64,000 bases of DNA. It comes from Chlorops oryzae (taxonomy: Eukaryota; Arthropoda; Insecta; Diptera; Chloropidae). The notes under the pieces were generated by a model, which made no database searches, was not told the DNA's origin, and saw nothing but the letters and a program-made list of their open reading frames with translations. The position numbers and the translations under genes were made by a program. This document shows, piece by piece, positions 28,059-38,972 of this stretch; the stretch's first letter is position 1, and each line of letters begins with the position of its first letter. Where the stretch lies: the NCBI GenBank assembly GCA_020466095.1, contig CM035807.1, forward strand, positions 106,082,727-106,146,726. Reading direction: 5' to 3'.

Positions 28059-28311
28059 CAAGCAACAAACTGATCAACAAGCGATACAAAATATTTATTT
28101 ATAAAAGACTAGGGCAACAGAAAATAACTTAAATTCAGCACCCAAAAGTATGCATTCAAATATTCCGGATAGTCACAAATCTGTTCATTCTTGCAGTTTT
28201 GCCCATTTTATCACGTCTTGAGGAAGAATTTTGAAAGTTGTGCGGATATCTATAAAGCCTCAATTAAACTCCGTTTATGAAAGCTTAAAATGATATTAAT
28301 TAGCTTATAAA

Positions 28312-28553
28312 CAGGGCTCGGATTTTGTTGACTTTTATAAATTTAAAGCATACTTAAAGGGGCAAAAATTTTTCTAGCTAACATTTTACGAATAAGTTAA
28401 GCGAAGTTGCAATTCAAACGGCTTTTCTTACTTCAAAAAATTCATATTGAAGTTCAAAATCGAATTGAATCTAAACTTTATGCGAGTTGAACAAAATTTT
28501 TACTCCTTAAAGTATGCTTTAAATTTATAAAAGTCAACAAAATCCGAGCCCTG
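28312..28553. mobile_element. 243-bp hAT-type MITE family, copy 2
   Basis: It has the same termini as the copy at 24712, with an exact 8-bp duplication CTTATAAA at 28304-28311 and 28554-28561. It differs from copies 1 and 4 in the middle and shares more with the copy at 45334 (GATTTTGTTGACTTTTA in the left end; GAATAAGTT region). Confidence 0.85.
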
Positions 28554-28598
28554 CTTATAAACATTCAAACGTATTATGCAACTTACACTAGGCCAACT

Positions 28599-28658
28599 CT
28601 GCGTATGAGTGATTTTAATGCAATTTTTTACACGCCATCATGCATCACTCATACGCAG
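28599..28658. repeat. short perfect hairpin CTGCGTATGAGTGAT
   Basis: CTGCGTATGAGTGAT (28599-28613) and ATCACTCATACGCAG (28644-28658) are exact 15-nt inverts separated by 30 nt. It may be a very small MITE or a structured intronic RNA; nothing else identifies it. Confidence 0.5.
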
Positions 28659-29797
28659 GGTAGTACGTGTTGTTTCGGTATAAAATTGATTTTTTAAAGA
28701 ATTTTATAAGACACATTTCTATTTCTCTTTGAAATTCCCTTTTAAGAGTTCAAGACTGTCAGCACAATCCCGCTGTCAGATTGACTTTACGGAGAGTATT
28801 ACCTATGTATGTATATAAGATTTGTCCAAATGGAATCGGTAAAGCTCAACGGAAAGGCAGATCAAAAAAGAAAACACTTTTCTCCTCCAGAACTCATTCT
28901 ACCATTCTACGCCTTTTTATGTTTGTGCATCCGAGTTTGGAAATGGTTCGAGACTCACCATGCAAAGCATGTTACGAAGTGATCGTTATTGTCGCCAGGA
29001 GGTTCGATAAAACCATGTCTATTTGAGTTTGTGTTTTTGTCCATATCTCCTTGTTCGAATATTTGTCAGATTATTCCGCTTGCCTCTCAGTCAGTCTGTC
29101 GATTCGCTTTTGCAATCGAAGCTTTCTTTAACCTATCTCAATCTTGATAAAATTAAGCAGCTTCGTCGAAAATTCGCAAAAACATTTATTTTCTACTCCA
29201 ATTTTTGTGCCGTAAATTTCTTGAACATATATTTTCGAAACCACAAATAAACGGTAAATCTCATCCTCACTGGGCATCGAGCAGGTAATAGAATTAGGAA
29301 AATTCAATTCGGAACCACTTAAATCTGTAGGAAACACTCACATGGGAAAACAGTCATCCCACTCTTTTGCTCATACGTTGCTATGCTGATTAAAACCACA
29401 AATCCAATTTCTCTGCATTGAGCTTGTCACTACAAAGAAACGCTCGATTGGGAGACATTGAGCCACCACTGACCAATTGTTCATGCATGTAGAATTGATG
29501 TTGATTGTAGGCAAGGGAATTGCACGTAACATTGCACGCTGCTGTTCCTTGAATCCGACTCCAAAAAAAAAAAAAAAAAATTCAAAAAAAAAAAACAAAT
29601 TGAACGGCAAAATAAAACATAGAACTTATGTCGATCGAAATTGTATTTTTCACATTGTATGCAGGTGCACAAAGGCACTCATTCAGTTTATTGTTGTGTA
29701 GTGCCTAAGCACTATGTACGCTTCAAAATAACAGCTCAGGCAGCTGTCAATGCATATGACAGATTAATCGAAAGCAAAAATCAAACTTTCATTCAAC

Positions 29798-29828
<31 letters not shown>

Positions 29829-30224
29829 ATACCCAATTGTATTGATCGTAGGACTTTTGGCTTTTCCTCTTTGGCTTCTTTTCTACTGGCTCTGCTGTTG
29901 TTCAAAGATTCTTGGGATTTTCGAGGAACGTCAGTCGCCTTCTACACATGACATCTATATGGACAGCTATTCCTGTAGCACCTACTGACAGTTTGACAGT
30001 CTCGAAATAGAATTACAGCATTGAAAAACTGTCCGCCATATTTGTTGAATGGCAGGCGTTCATTTTCATTTATTAATTAAGCTAAGAAAGTAGACCGAAT
30101 GATGAGTTTTCTTGCCATTTTAATCTCAAATAATTATACATATATAATGGCAGGGTTTGTTTGTCGATGATTTGAAGGAAATTTATGAATTGTTTGTAAT
30201 AAATTTTTCAATCTTTGATTTCAG

Positions 30225-30281
30225 ATGACGCCGCTGCAATGAGGACGATCCGTTAGCGGCATTGACTATGGGACCAGAGGC
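30225..30281 (+). promoter_or_regulatory. tutl: tutl 5' leader with overlapping upstream ORFs
   Basis: Directly after the acceptor AG there are three ATGs ahead of the proposed protein start: 30225 (MTPLQ, stop), 30239 (MRTIR, stop) and 30268 (about 20 codons, running past the main ATG and stopping at about 30328). They lie in different frames from one another or end before the main start. Such a cluster is known to lower initiation at the downstream ATG in eukaryotic leaders; that it does so here is inference. Confidence 0.4.
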
Positions 30282-30740
30282 ATGGGCGTGTGTGCGGACC
30301 CTGGTTCTTACCGGTGGTGTCAGGCATTAAGCCGGTCGCGATCATCGTTCGCCACAAAGACAACTAAAGCCAAAAAGAGCAATCATAAAAGAACAACAGC
30401 AACAACAACAAATAACAACAAAAATAATAACAAAATCAACAACGATATCAAAAGCCACGCCCACATATTCATCATACATCATAGAAACATCAGTGTCATC
30501 CGACGATCCCACGCAAATCATACATCAAAGAACAACGAAAAATCAATTTAATTTAACAAACAACAACAACAACAACCCCCAAAGCCATTGGATCGGATCG
30601 AAGAGACGCCGCTCCAGGAAAGCATCAATCCAGCTTTATATACGCAAGCATTTTTCAGTCGTCTCAATTTCGAAAGCTCCTTCAGCTTGTACTTTTGGCT
30701 TTTGTGACTATCGCTGGAGCCACACAAGTCAATATACCCG
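30282..30740 (+). CDS. tutl: Turtle exon A: N-terminal extension and signal segment (frame conflict)
   Basis: The ATG at 30282 opens MGVCADPGSYRWCQALS, which resembles the N-terminus of Drosophila Turtle as I recall it. It is followed by an Asn/Thr/Lys-rich low-complexity stretch. The 3' end of the exon must be read in another frame. Codons ending ATA CCC G at 30740, spliced to AA GAT in the next exon, give ...IPEDAVHITAIL, and that frame carries the hydrophobic run LLQLVLLAFVTIAGATQ, a good membrane-targeting signal. The donor is GTGAGT at 30741. The ATG frame has a stop at 30549 and the signal frame has a stop at 30554, so no single frameshift joins them. Either two small indels (assembly or real), an unseen small intron, or a different start is needed. 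The product is the extracellular start of a neuronal surface receptor. Confidence 0.6.
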
Positions 30741-32178
30741 GTGAGTACTTTTCCATTTCCATTAATTTCACATTTCTCCTGTCATCGTTAAGCCTATGTA
30801 TAAGATACTTATGCAATTTCACAAAAAGCAAAAAAAAAAAAAATACAAAAATACCGGAAATTATTATGATAAAAAAAAAAATATTCTTCACTCACAATGG
30901 CTAATAAGTCAGTCAGTCCATCACCTCCCGGTCGGTCATGACGTTCCATCACTTCAGTTCGTAATCAAATAAGCATCAGCGGGAAATCCGCTCCACTCGA
31001 AAAATATTATATATATCCAGCTGCGTTCAAGTACGCAAAATAAAGCTCTCAGTACTTCCGTAACGCACATGGTGAATCTCCCAACCACCACTTCACGACG
31101 CGGGACCATGGGCCATGGGACGAACGTTCACACTACAGCCCATCCACAATAATCATCTCGCTTATCGTGCATCGTCGTGCAGCAGTTCTCCAGCTCGCCC
31201 GCTCGCCCCCTTCGGCCACCTACACAAGTGCCACGAAAATGTGCCTCATGACTTTGATGATCTGCTGGTGATTGTGCTTCCGATGAAAATGAATACGATG
31301 ATGCGAGGAGACGCCACCAATGGATAGCAGTTAAAACGTTATGATTTGATGCGATTTGCCCATGAAACTTGCCAATTCACCGCGTTGCCCCATAGCATGC
31401 TGCGTGGCGCTTTAATTAAATTCCAACTCCACTACCAATAGTCAACACATAGACGACACACACACACACACACTCGTACTAGGCACGCACACACAAGGCA
31501 TGCGATATTCAAGAGGAATAGCATTTTCTATGTTATTGAATATTCTCTGTGCCTCTTCTCGCAAATACGATAGAACCATGTTGAGAATTTGAGGGGAAAA
31601 AAATATCGGAGGAAAAAATGAGTTAACAAAAATGTTGATTTTTTTTTCGGCCCACATCGAGTATCGCATCGGTCCACTCTTAAGCGAGTCTTATCGTGGT
31701 ACTCATCGGTGCTGATTCTAGTCCGATAGTTGATTGGATGGATTGCCCAATCAAGAGCAGCAACGACTAACATAAGCCGCTTTCGTAGTTAATTATTGGA
31801 AGCTCTGAATATTTGAATTCTCAATATTCGGAAAATTCAATGGAAGCCGTCAATTGGGCAAAGATTAGTAGAAAAGCATATTTAGATTTATTCGAAATTG
31901 ATTTCAACATGTTGATTGAATCAACATCGACAGAGAGTACAGCAAGCTCACCAATTCTACATGAAATTTTATCTTTTTTCGCGGCTTATTTAGCCTTTTC
32001 GGAGCTATTCGACAATATTGAAGATTACAAACAACCGACGATATCATCTGAATTGCTTCCTACTTGCTTCCTAACATCTGAAGTATGTATGTAGAAAATA
32101 TTCTATTCGATTGAATGGATGCAATTGAACGCTGTGGGAATTTTCTTCCCCAAAATCCATGAAATTCTACGTATATTA

Positions 32179-33280
32179 CACTAGTTTACAAATAATAATT
32201 TTTGGCGTGTTCAGGAGATCTCAATGCACTTTTCCCAAAGACTTTTGCCTTCTAAACACGAAAATAATATTAAAAAATTTTTTCATGGAAGCGTTTATTT
32301 TATATTAATTTTTTTTAAAAGAAATGTTTTTTTTCGGAGATATTATAGATTTTTTTGAGCAGAACTCGGCCATGCATCGACCAATTCAAATAAAGTACCA
32401 CTCAAATTAAAGAAAACTAACGCCTCTAAGACTCTTTCCTACATAGTTTTAAGATTAGTAAGGAAACTAAGATTCTGAAGACCTATAAACCTACAAAAAA
32501 ATATTTTTGTAGCAAAAATACATGTTTCTTTTTCATTTATCGGCATCTAAAATATAGATTCCAAAAAGACAATTTTTTGTATTTACATTTTTGATTTAAA
32601 GGTGGGCCCTTACCCAACAAAACACTATATTAGTTTTTAAAATCCATGGATAAATGGCGAAGTTAATAACTTTATAAGTGAAGGGATAAAAGCCTGTTAT
32701 ATAAGCAATGAGAATGACAAATTTACCTTACAGTATGCAATGTATTTTTGCGATGCGGTTTAAATTTTTTATTTTCATTGCTTATATTCACTTATAAAGT
32801 TATAACTTCGCCATTTATTCAAAGATTTTAAAAAATAATATACTGTTTTGTTGGGTAAGGACCCACCTTTAAATCAAAAATGTAAAAAAAAAAATTGTCT
32901 TTTTGGAATCTATTTTTTAGATGCCGGATAAATGAAAAAGAAACATGTATTTTTGCTACAAAAATATTTTTTTTTAGGTTTATAGGTCTACAGAATCTTA
33001 GTTTCCTTACCAATCTTAAGACTATGTAGGAAAGAGTCTTAGAGGCGTTAGTTTTCTTTAGTTTGAGTGGTACTTTATTTAAATTGGTCGATGCATGGCC
33101 GAGTTCTGCTCAAAAAATCTACAATATCTCCGAAAAAAAAAACTTTCTTTTTTTAAAAATTAATATAAAATAAAACGCTTCCGTGAAAATGTTTTTCAAT
33201 AATTTTTTCGTGTTTAGAAGGCCAAAGTCTATGGGAAAAGTGCATTGAGATCTCCTGAACAAAATGGCTGTAAACTAGTG
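32179..33280. mobile_element. 1.1-kb foldback element with CACTAG ends
   Basis: The two halves are inverted copies almost to the centre: TTCAGGAGATCTCAATGCAC at the left recurs inverted at the right, and GGCGAAGTTAATAACTTTAT pairs with ATAAAGTTATAACTTCGCC near the middle. The loop is only about 100 bp (32690-32785). Termini are CACTAGTTTACA and TGTAAACTAGTG, flanked by TTA on both sides (32176-32178, 33281-33283). CACTA ends with a 3-bp target site fit the CACTA/EnSpm class; foldback architecture is shared with other classes, so that assignment is tentative. Confidence 0.7.
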
Positions 33281-33415
33281 TTATTGATTTACCACTAACT
33301 ACACTGTGCTAGTTCAAAAAACCGACAGACGACCTTTATGTCTAGAAATACTAAGTAAAATGTGCTGAATACAATAGTGATATTGATTTTTTGGGATTGG
33401 CTCAGTTAACGGAAA

Positions 33416-33660
33416 GTGTCGCATTTAAAGGTGAATCCCTTAAAGTATGCAAGCATAACTTTGTGCTTACTTAAAACATTTTACTTGCTGCAAAATGCGG
33501 GGTTTGAACTTCAGAACTCTCAGTTGCTAGTCATTTGCCTTTCCGTTACACCGTCTTGCCAAAAAAAAACATCACATCTCTTAAAGTTCCTTTTGAAAAT
33601 ACTTATAAAATATCGAAAGCCAACAATTTTACTTTCCCTAAAAGTATGCTTCACTTTTTT
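33416..33660 (-). mobile_element. SINE-like segment with tRNA-type promoter boxes
   Basis: Read on the minus strand, GGTGTAACGGAAAGG (33552 downward) resembles an A box and AGTTCAAACCC (at 33510-33500) a B box, spaced as in tRNA-derived SINE heads. The segment is not a tRNA gene: no acceptor stem pairs. A related minus-strand sequence, with GAGAGTTCT between the boxes, occurs at 37232-37760. The ends of the element are not resolved. Confidence 0.35.
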
Positions 33661-36600
33661 AACTAATTTAATGGAAATTAAAAACAAGCACTTATTAAAT
33701 ACCAATTGCCCTTGCGATTACAACTAAGTTTTACACAGGAGTTCTACTAAATACAAGTAATTAACGTAATCGTCATTATTCTGTCATAAATATATATATA
33801 GCAAACTCCTATACCAAACACATGTAGAAAAAACAAAGAAGTACTTTGCTTACTTTCGCTACTTGAACGCATACGCTAATTACAAGTAATCGGACAAACA
33901 GGGTTGCAATTAAGTCATACATTTTCTATATTTCTGTCGACTTTCATCGAAAATTCAACTCTGATTTCCTTTCTTCAAAAGAATGAGCTCGTTACTTCCT
34001 TTCAATTTACTTTAACAGCGTTGAGCCCTTAAAACGCGATATCTCCAAAACTAGAGCCAATCCAAAAAAAAAAAAAAAAAACGGTTGATGGGACTGAATT
34101 CAGCGCCCCCCAATTATGCTTACGAGATTTGTCTCCATGTTGTCGGTAAAAAAAAAGTAACAAATTCAAGCACAGTGTTATTTGAGGGAATTGAATTTTT
34201 AATTCAACAACCACTAAAACCATTAAATTAGTTGAAATGTAGAGGTAGTGGTATGTCCTTATGCCTGATGCATACCAATTAAACAGAATTTTTTATGACT
34301 TTGAGCACTAAAATGTTCTGATCATCTCATTCCTTGGACGAAAATTGTTTCCAATACGAGTTCTTTGAGAGATAAAAAAACGACCTTGTATTCCGTTTAT
34401 TTCTTTTTGTTTTCCCTTAATGATCATAGTAGAGATTTGCAGAACTTTAGATCGACATACATAGTTCCGAAGAAACTAAGATTGATGTTCCTCGTAGCTT
34501 CCCGGGATAATGATAAGCGGAAAAACTTTGCTTAAAATATCTTTTTAAGCTTACAATAACAGACAGTCGGGAGCATATCTTTTCTTACTATAACGTTCGA
34601 TATTTTAAATTGCACCTTCGAATGAGTGACTTCTTTTGAATGTAACTTTTCGAGCGAAAGAATTTTGCAATGCCAGAACACGCAGTCATTTCCGTTCCAC
34701 CGATCCGACGCTCTATGATAAATAGTGTTAGGAGAACACATTTTCTGAATGCCATCGACAATTGGAAATTGTGCTCTCGAATTTGAAATCGTAATCGTCG
34801 CAAAAAAAAAAAAAAAAAACAGAGATAGAGAGCACGCTAATCGGTTTAGTAATCAAATCGGAAACGGAACTGCTATTGGCTATACGAAACGGAAGCGAGC
34901 AAGTGCAATGCACGAGCAAACGAACAAAATGAACGAATGGCCGCTCGTTGAGGACTTGAAGTGGTACTGGAAACGATGGTAGTAGAGCTTCCAAGCTTGA
35001 TTCGTTAACGAATTTTACGTTTCTCGACAATGCAATGACAGCCTTCGATGGTTTTGTTACAATGATAATCGATGGCGAACGAACAAAAGTGGCAGAGTTA
35101 CGTGTTTATTGGATTTATTTCCATGTCTGCTGCTTAGAAGTCATTATTTACTGCTGCCTCTTCGGGTCGTAGAGCACTAGCTGAACGACTGCGATGCACT
35201 AAATCAGTCCTGGAGAGGGTCAGAGTTCTCGTGCTGATGGCGTTTCATTGTTGAGCAATTCTTTTCGTTCGGTCTTCCTTGATGAGTGCTGCTTGAGTCT
35301 AATTTTGTCAAAGGATCGTAGATTACAAATTGTAATGAGGTTTATCGAAGTCTTGTCGAAAGCGGTGCTTTACGGTAATGAAATGAACTGAAATCCATAG
35401 GCCTTAGGTTAGCTTATGTGGAGCTACCTTAGAAGGGCAGGGAATAATAAATTTTCTCATTCGGTATGACATATTTTTTTTGATTATCGATTAAAGAGAT
35501 AACCAGCTTTTCTTTTCGATTTGTTTTTTTTTTTTTAACTCTAAAAAGGATTTAAAATACTCTCTTAGGAGACCTCTAAAGTTGTGTGAACTATTTTGCG
35601 AAAGAAAATGTTTACTCAGGATCAACTTGAAGTCGAAGATTTCAGTAAAAGAGTCGTGCCATGATGCACCATGCTGGGCTAATAATTAAGCTCTCTCTCC
35701 CTCTTTTTTTTCTCGCTCTTCACGTTCCCGCAAAAATCTTGAATATATTTTGAAATAATTCCTAATTTTCATACCAAAACTTCGGGCGAAAATTTGCGAA
35801 TATCAAGTCGAGTTCTCTTTCTATGTTCGCCTATTAGCCACATTTGTCACTGTCATGTTTTCCAGTCATAAATTTAACGAACTTTCCAAATAGCACGTCA
35901 CGAAAGCTATGCACAAGAAAATTTCGCTGTTCCTGATATTCAAAACGAAGGCGAATACGAATGCGAATACGAATGCGATTTAAACTAGTCATTAACGAAA
36001 ACAACATAAACTAGCACAGCGATAATGAGAATAAAGCAAAGCGTTATTCAGTTTAACAATCAAGCGGAATTTTAGGTTCCTTGGGTTCTCTTCACTTTTG
36101 TTCTCTCGAGCGACCAAGCCCGACGTCGCCACGAGTGCCATTTAAGCGTGATTGTATTAACGACACGAGCAAAATTTCTTTGCCAAAATAATTTTTGTTT
36201 TTTTTTTTATTACGTTGAAGGCTTCTTCATGAATTCGTGGGTCGTCAAGACGTCGTAATCGTCATTGCCGTTTCGATCATTATCACAATAATGATCGTAG
36301 AACGTTAATTTTCATAGCAAAGTAAATACTTAAGCGCCTGGAAGTATGCTACTTTTCTCGTCATATGCTTCATTTTTGCCATTTAAAGTGTACCATTGAC
36401 GCTGTTCGAAGCATAGTCGTGAAAATACAGCCAACTGCTGGCATTAAAACCCACGCTCATTGTATTTTCTGGATGTGAATTTTCGGGCGGTTGTACGATT
36501 GTGTGGCGGGCATTTTGAATTATCTGAAATTTTGCTCAAGGTATGGGCAGTTGTTTAATGGAATTGAAATAGTTTGAAAGTAAAAAGCTGCTCAAATATA

Positions 36601-37231
36601 ATAGCTTTCTTTATTGATGTGCAGAAATTTCTTTCTTTCTACAATATTTGGCGACGGGAGTTTGATGGGATAATCAAAAAAATAAGAATGAAATGGTGGA
36701 TTTAAGTAGTTGGGTGCAATTATCCGCTCAATTGTGTTTTCGAATAAAAGCAAATTCACCTAGAAACTGGTTTTTCGCAATCATTTAAGATTATTCTTGA
36801 TCATTCCCAGCTAGCATTTTTTGAAATATTTGATCAAAAGCGAGTCTTTTTCGAGTCGCTTTTCTGAGTAAAAAGATCAAATATGCACTCGTTTTCTGAT
36901 CAAAAATTATACTTTTGTCGGGAGAAATTGGAACCCTGGCCGCGACTCTTCTTAGGGAGTCGTATTTGATATCATTTGCGAGTCGTTTTCGAGTCATATT
37001 TGTTATCATTTTCGAGGCATATTTGTTACTATTTTCGAGTCTTGTACGACTCATATTTGTTATCATTTTTTAGTCTTCTATGACTCATATTTATAATCAA
37101 TTGCTTTCCAAAAATAAAAAAAATTTAAGAAAATTTTTCAATCAATACACAATTTTTGGCTTTTTCGTGTATATGTTTATACATATGTATTATTATTATA
37201 GATTCAACATTTTTTTTTCGTTGCCTTTTGT

Positions 37232-37760
37232 GGGAATTGAACCTAGGTACTAGTGATGCCACGAATAGTGGATTTGGCCGAATACCGAATACTGAATATT
37301 CGGTCAACCTCTCGGCCGAATAACGAATATTCGGCAACCGAATATTCGGCACGTAGTAAAGACAGCTTGAGCCTACTCGCGACTAGCTGGAGTCAAGGCA
37401 AAAGCTGCCGCTGAAAAATTTGCCCACTATTTATAATGTTTTCGAAGAAAATTTAGAAGAAGCTAGCGTACATTTAATATTTCTAAAGAATAAAATGCAA
37501 ATCGGCAGTATTTTTAGTTCTCGTTAATTAAATTTTTTTACGTTATTGTGAGAAAAATTTAATTTGTAGTTACCGCTGATTTTTTTAACAAGTTATTTCT
37601 ACTATTCGGTATTCGGCCGAATATTTTAACTATTCGACCGAATACCGAATACTGAAAAATGACGCCGAATAGGCCGAATACCGAATAATAGCCGAATATT
37701 CGTGGCATCACTACTAAGAACTCTCGTTTTCTAGTCCTGTGCTCACCCGTCGACACCAAG
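37232..37760 (-). mobile_element. SINE-like tRNA head interrupted by a hAT-type MITE
   Basis: On the minus strand a full B-box match, GGTTCAATTCC (37243 downward), lies next to the MITE. The other half, with GACGGGTGAGCAC as an A-box-like stretch and GAGAGTTCT, resumes at 37722-37752. Removing the MITE restores a continuous SINE head similar to the one at 33500. Confidence 0.35.
37251..37713. mobile_element. hAT-type MITE rich in ATTCGG motifs
   Basis: The ends TAGTGATGCCACGAATA and TATTCGTGGCATCACTA are near-exact inverted repeats. Both arms are packed with 'GCCGAATACCGAATA' units and their inverse, giving a strong hairpin potential. The flanks CTAGGTAC and CTAAGAAC agree at six of eight bases, consistent with an aged 8-bp duplication. 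Confidence 0.7.
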
Positions 37761-38935
37761 ATTTCCAAATCGAAAGTCATGGAAATTTTTCGTTTAAAAC
37801 TTTAAAGTAAAATTCCATTCGATTCAATTTTGAGTCAAATATTGAGTGAAATATAAGAAAGCAACAATTTGAATGATCATATTTCAATCTCATACGTGAT
37901 TAATTGGCGATTGCTCTATATTTTGTTTTTGTAATTTGAATACGACTCACTTTTGAAACATATTGTGATCAATCATTTTCTAATCATGAAGGGGGCTCGA
38001 AAAAGACTCGTAAATGAATCTTCTCATAAAACAGTCTTCCAAATGTTGAGTGGGATTAAAGAATTTTTCCTATTTATTAGATTTTATTCAATTTTATTCT
38101 TAAATTTTAAGCAGCTGCAAAATCATTTTCCTTTCAAACTAAGAGAAGAATCAAAGATAAAATAGAAAGAAAAAAAATATAAAGAAAGAAAATTATTAAA
38201 AAAAAAAAAAACCCATCATTATTTATTGAGTGGCAAAAATACATCAATCGAATCCACGCTGCAGCAACTCACGCACGAGAACTTTCGAAAGCTCCGGAAA
38301 ATTGTTGAACGTTGTCAGCAAAATTTCCAGAAAATTTATTAACCAATCAAATTATGAGAACAAATTAGTAAGAAGCTGGTTAAAGAAAAATTGAAAAAAT
38401 CGCAATGAAAACTCTCAAGTTCTCTCGTCAATGCAATCGAATTTTTAAAAGCGGATGTACCCCATCGAAATTTCTGTTCTTGCTTCATTACTAATTTCAC
38501 TGCTCGGTCACTTCCTTTCACGCTGACTCATCGTGAGTTATTTTTGAGATTTTTTGCTCCCGTTTTAATTTGAAGTTTTCTTTCTTTAGAAGGTTTTTCT
38601 TTGAATTTCCAATTTTATTTATGAATTTTTTTTTTAACTTTTCACCGATTGCAGCACAAATACATACATACATACAAACATACCTATACAAAACGGTTCT
38701 CCATTCGAGTACACATCCACTTCCGCTTGGCTTCGCGTCGACCATTTCGTCTCCTTTTTGTTTGGTTATATTTTTTTCGTCCTTTTCTCCGCTTTATTTT
38801 CTGTGTTCGTTTCATTGTTGTTGATGTTTTATTGTATCTTTGTCGCAATTTATTGATTGACATTGTTAGCTTTAATGTTATCAACGTCATTACTAACATT
38901 ATATCGGCGACAAGTTGCGATTGTTTCCGTTGTCC

Positions 38936-38972
38936 TCGCCATTGCCGTTGCCGTCGTCGTCGTCGTCGTCTT
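38936..38972. repeat. GTC/GCC trinucleotide repeat
   Basis: GCCGTTGCCGTCGTCGTCGTCGTCGTC is a degenerate trinucleotide tract in a locally GC-rich patch (38930-39060). It creates open frames on both strands (poly-Arg on one, poly-Val on the other), which I regard as artefacts. Confidence 0.7.

Larger units (their letters stand above)
2374..30224 (+). other. tutl: putative 28-kb first intron, repeat-rich
   Basis: No coding exon was recognised between the donor at 2374 and the pyrimidine-rich acceptor (TTTGATTTCAG) ending at 30224. The space is filled with non-autonomous DNA transposons (listed separately at 3147, 5423, 6912, 10983, 12996, 16210, 20110, 22738, 24712, 27902 and 28312). It also holds microsatellites and long A/T runs. 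Open frames over 140 codons exist (18619-19116 minus, 22105-22569 plus, 23339-23839 plus), but they are low-complexity or lack any recognisable motif. Confidence 0.4.
36806..38054 (+). repeat. dispersed repeat with CCAGCTRGCATTTT ends, copy A (interrupted)
   Basis: The left end is CCCAGCTAGCATTTTTTG. Two stretches align with the reverse complement of 46878-47396: the segment about 36905-36946 (CTTTTGTCGGGAGAAATTGG) and the 15-mer GGGCTCGAAAAAGAC at 37993. The interior has a degenerate tandem repeat of 'GAGTCATATTTGTTATCATTTTC' type units (36957-37095). A SINE-like piece and a hAT-type MITE are inserted in it. Confidence 0.5.
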
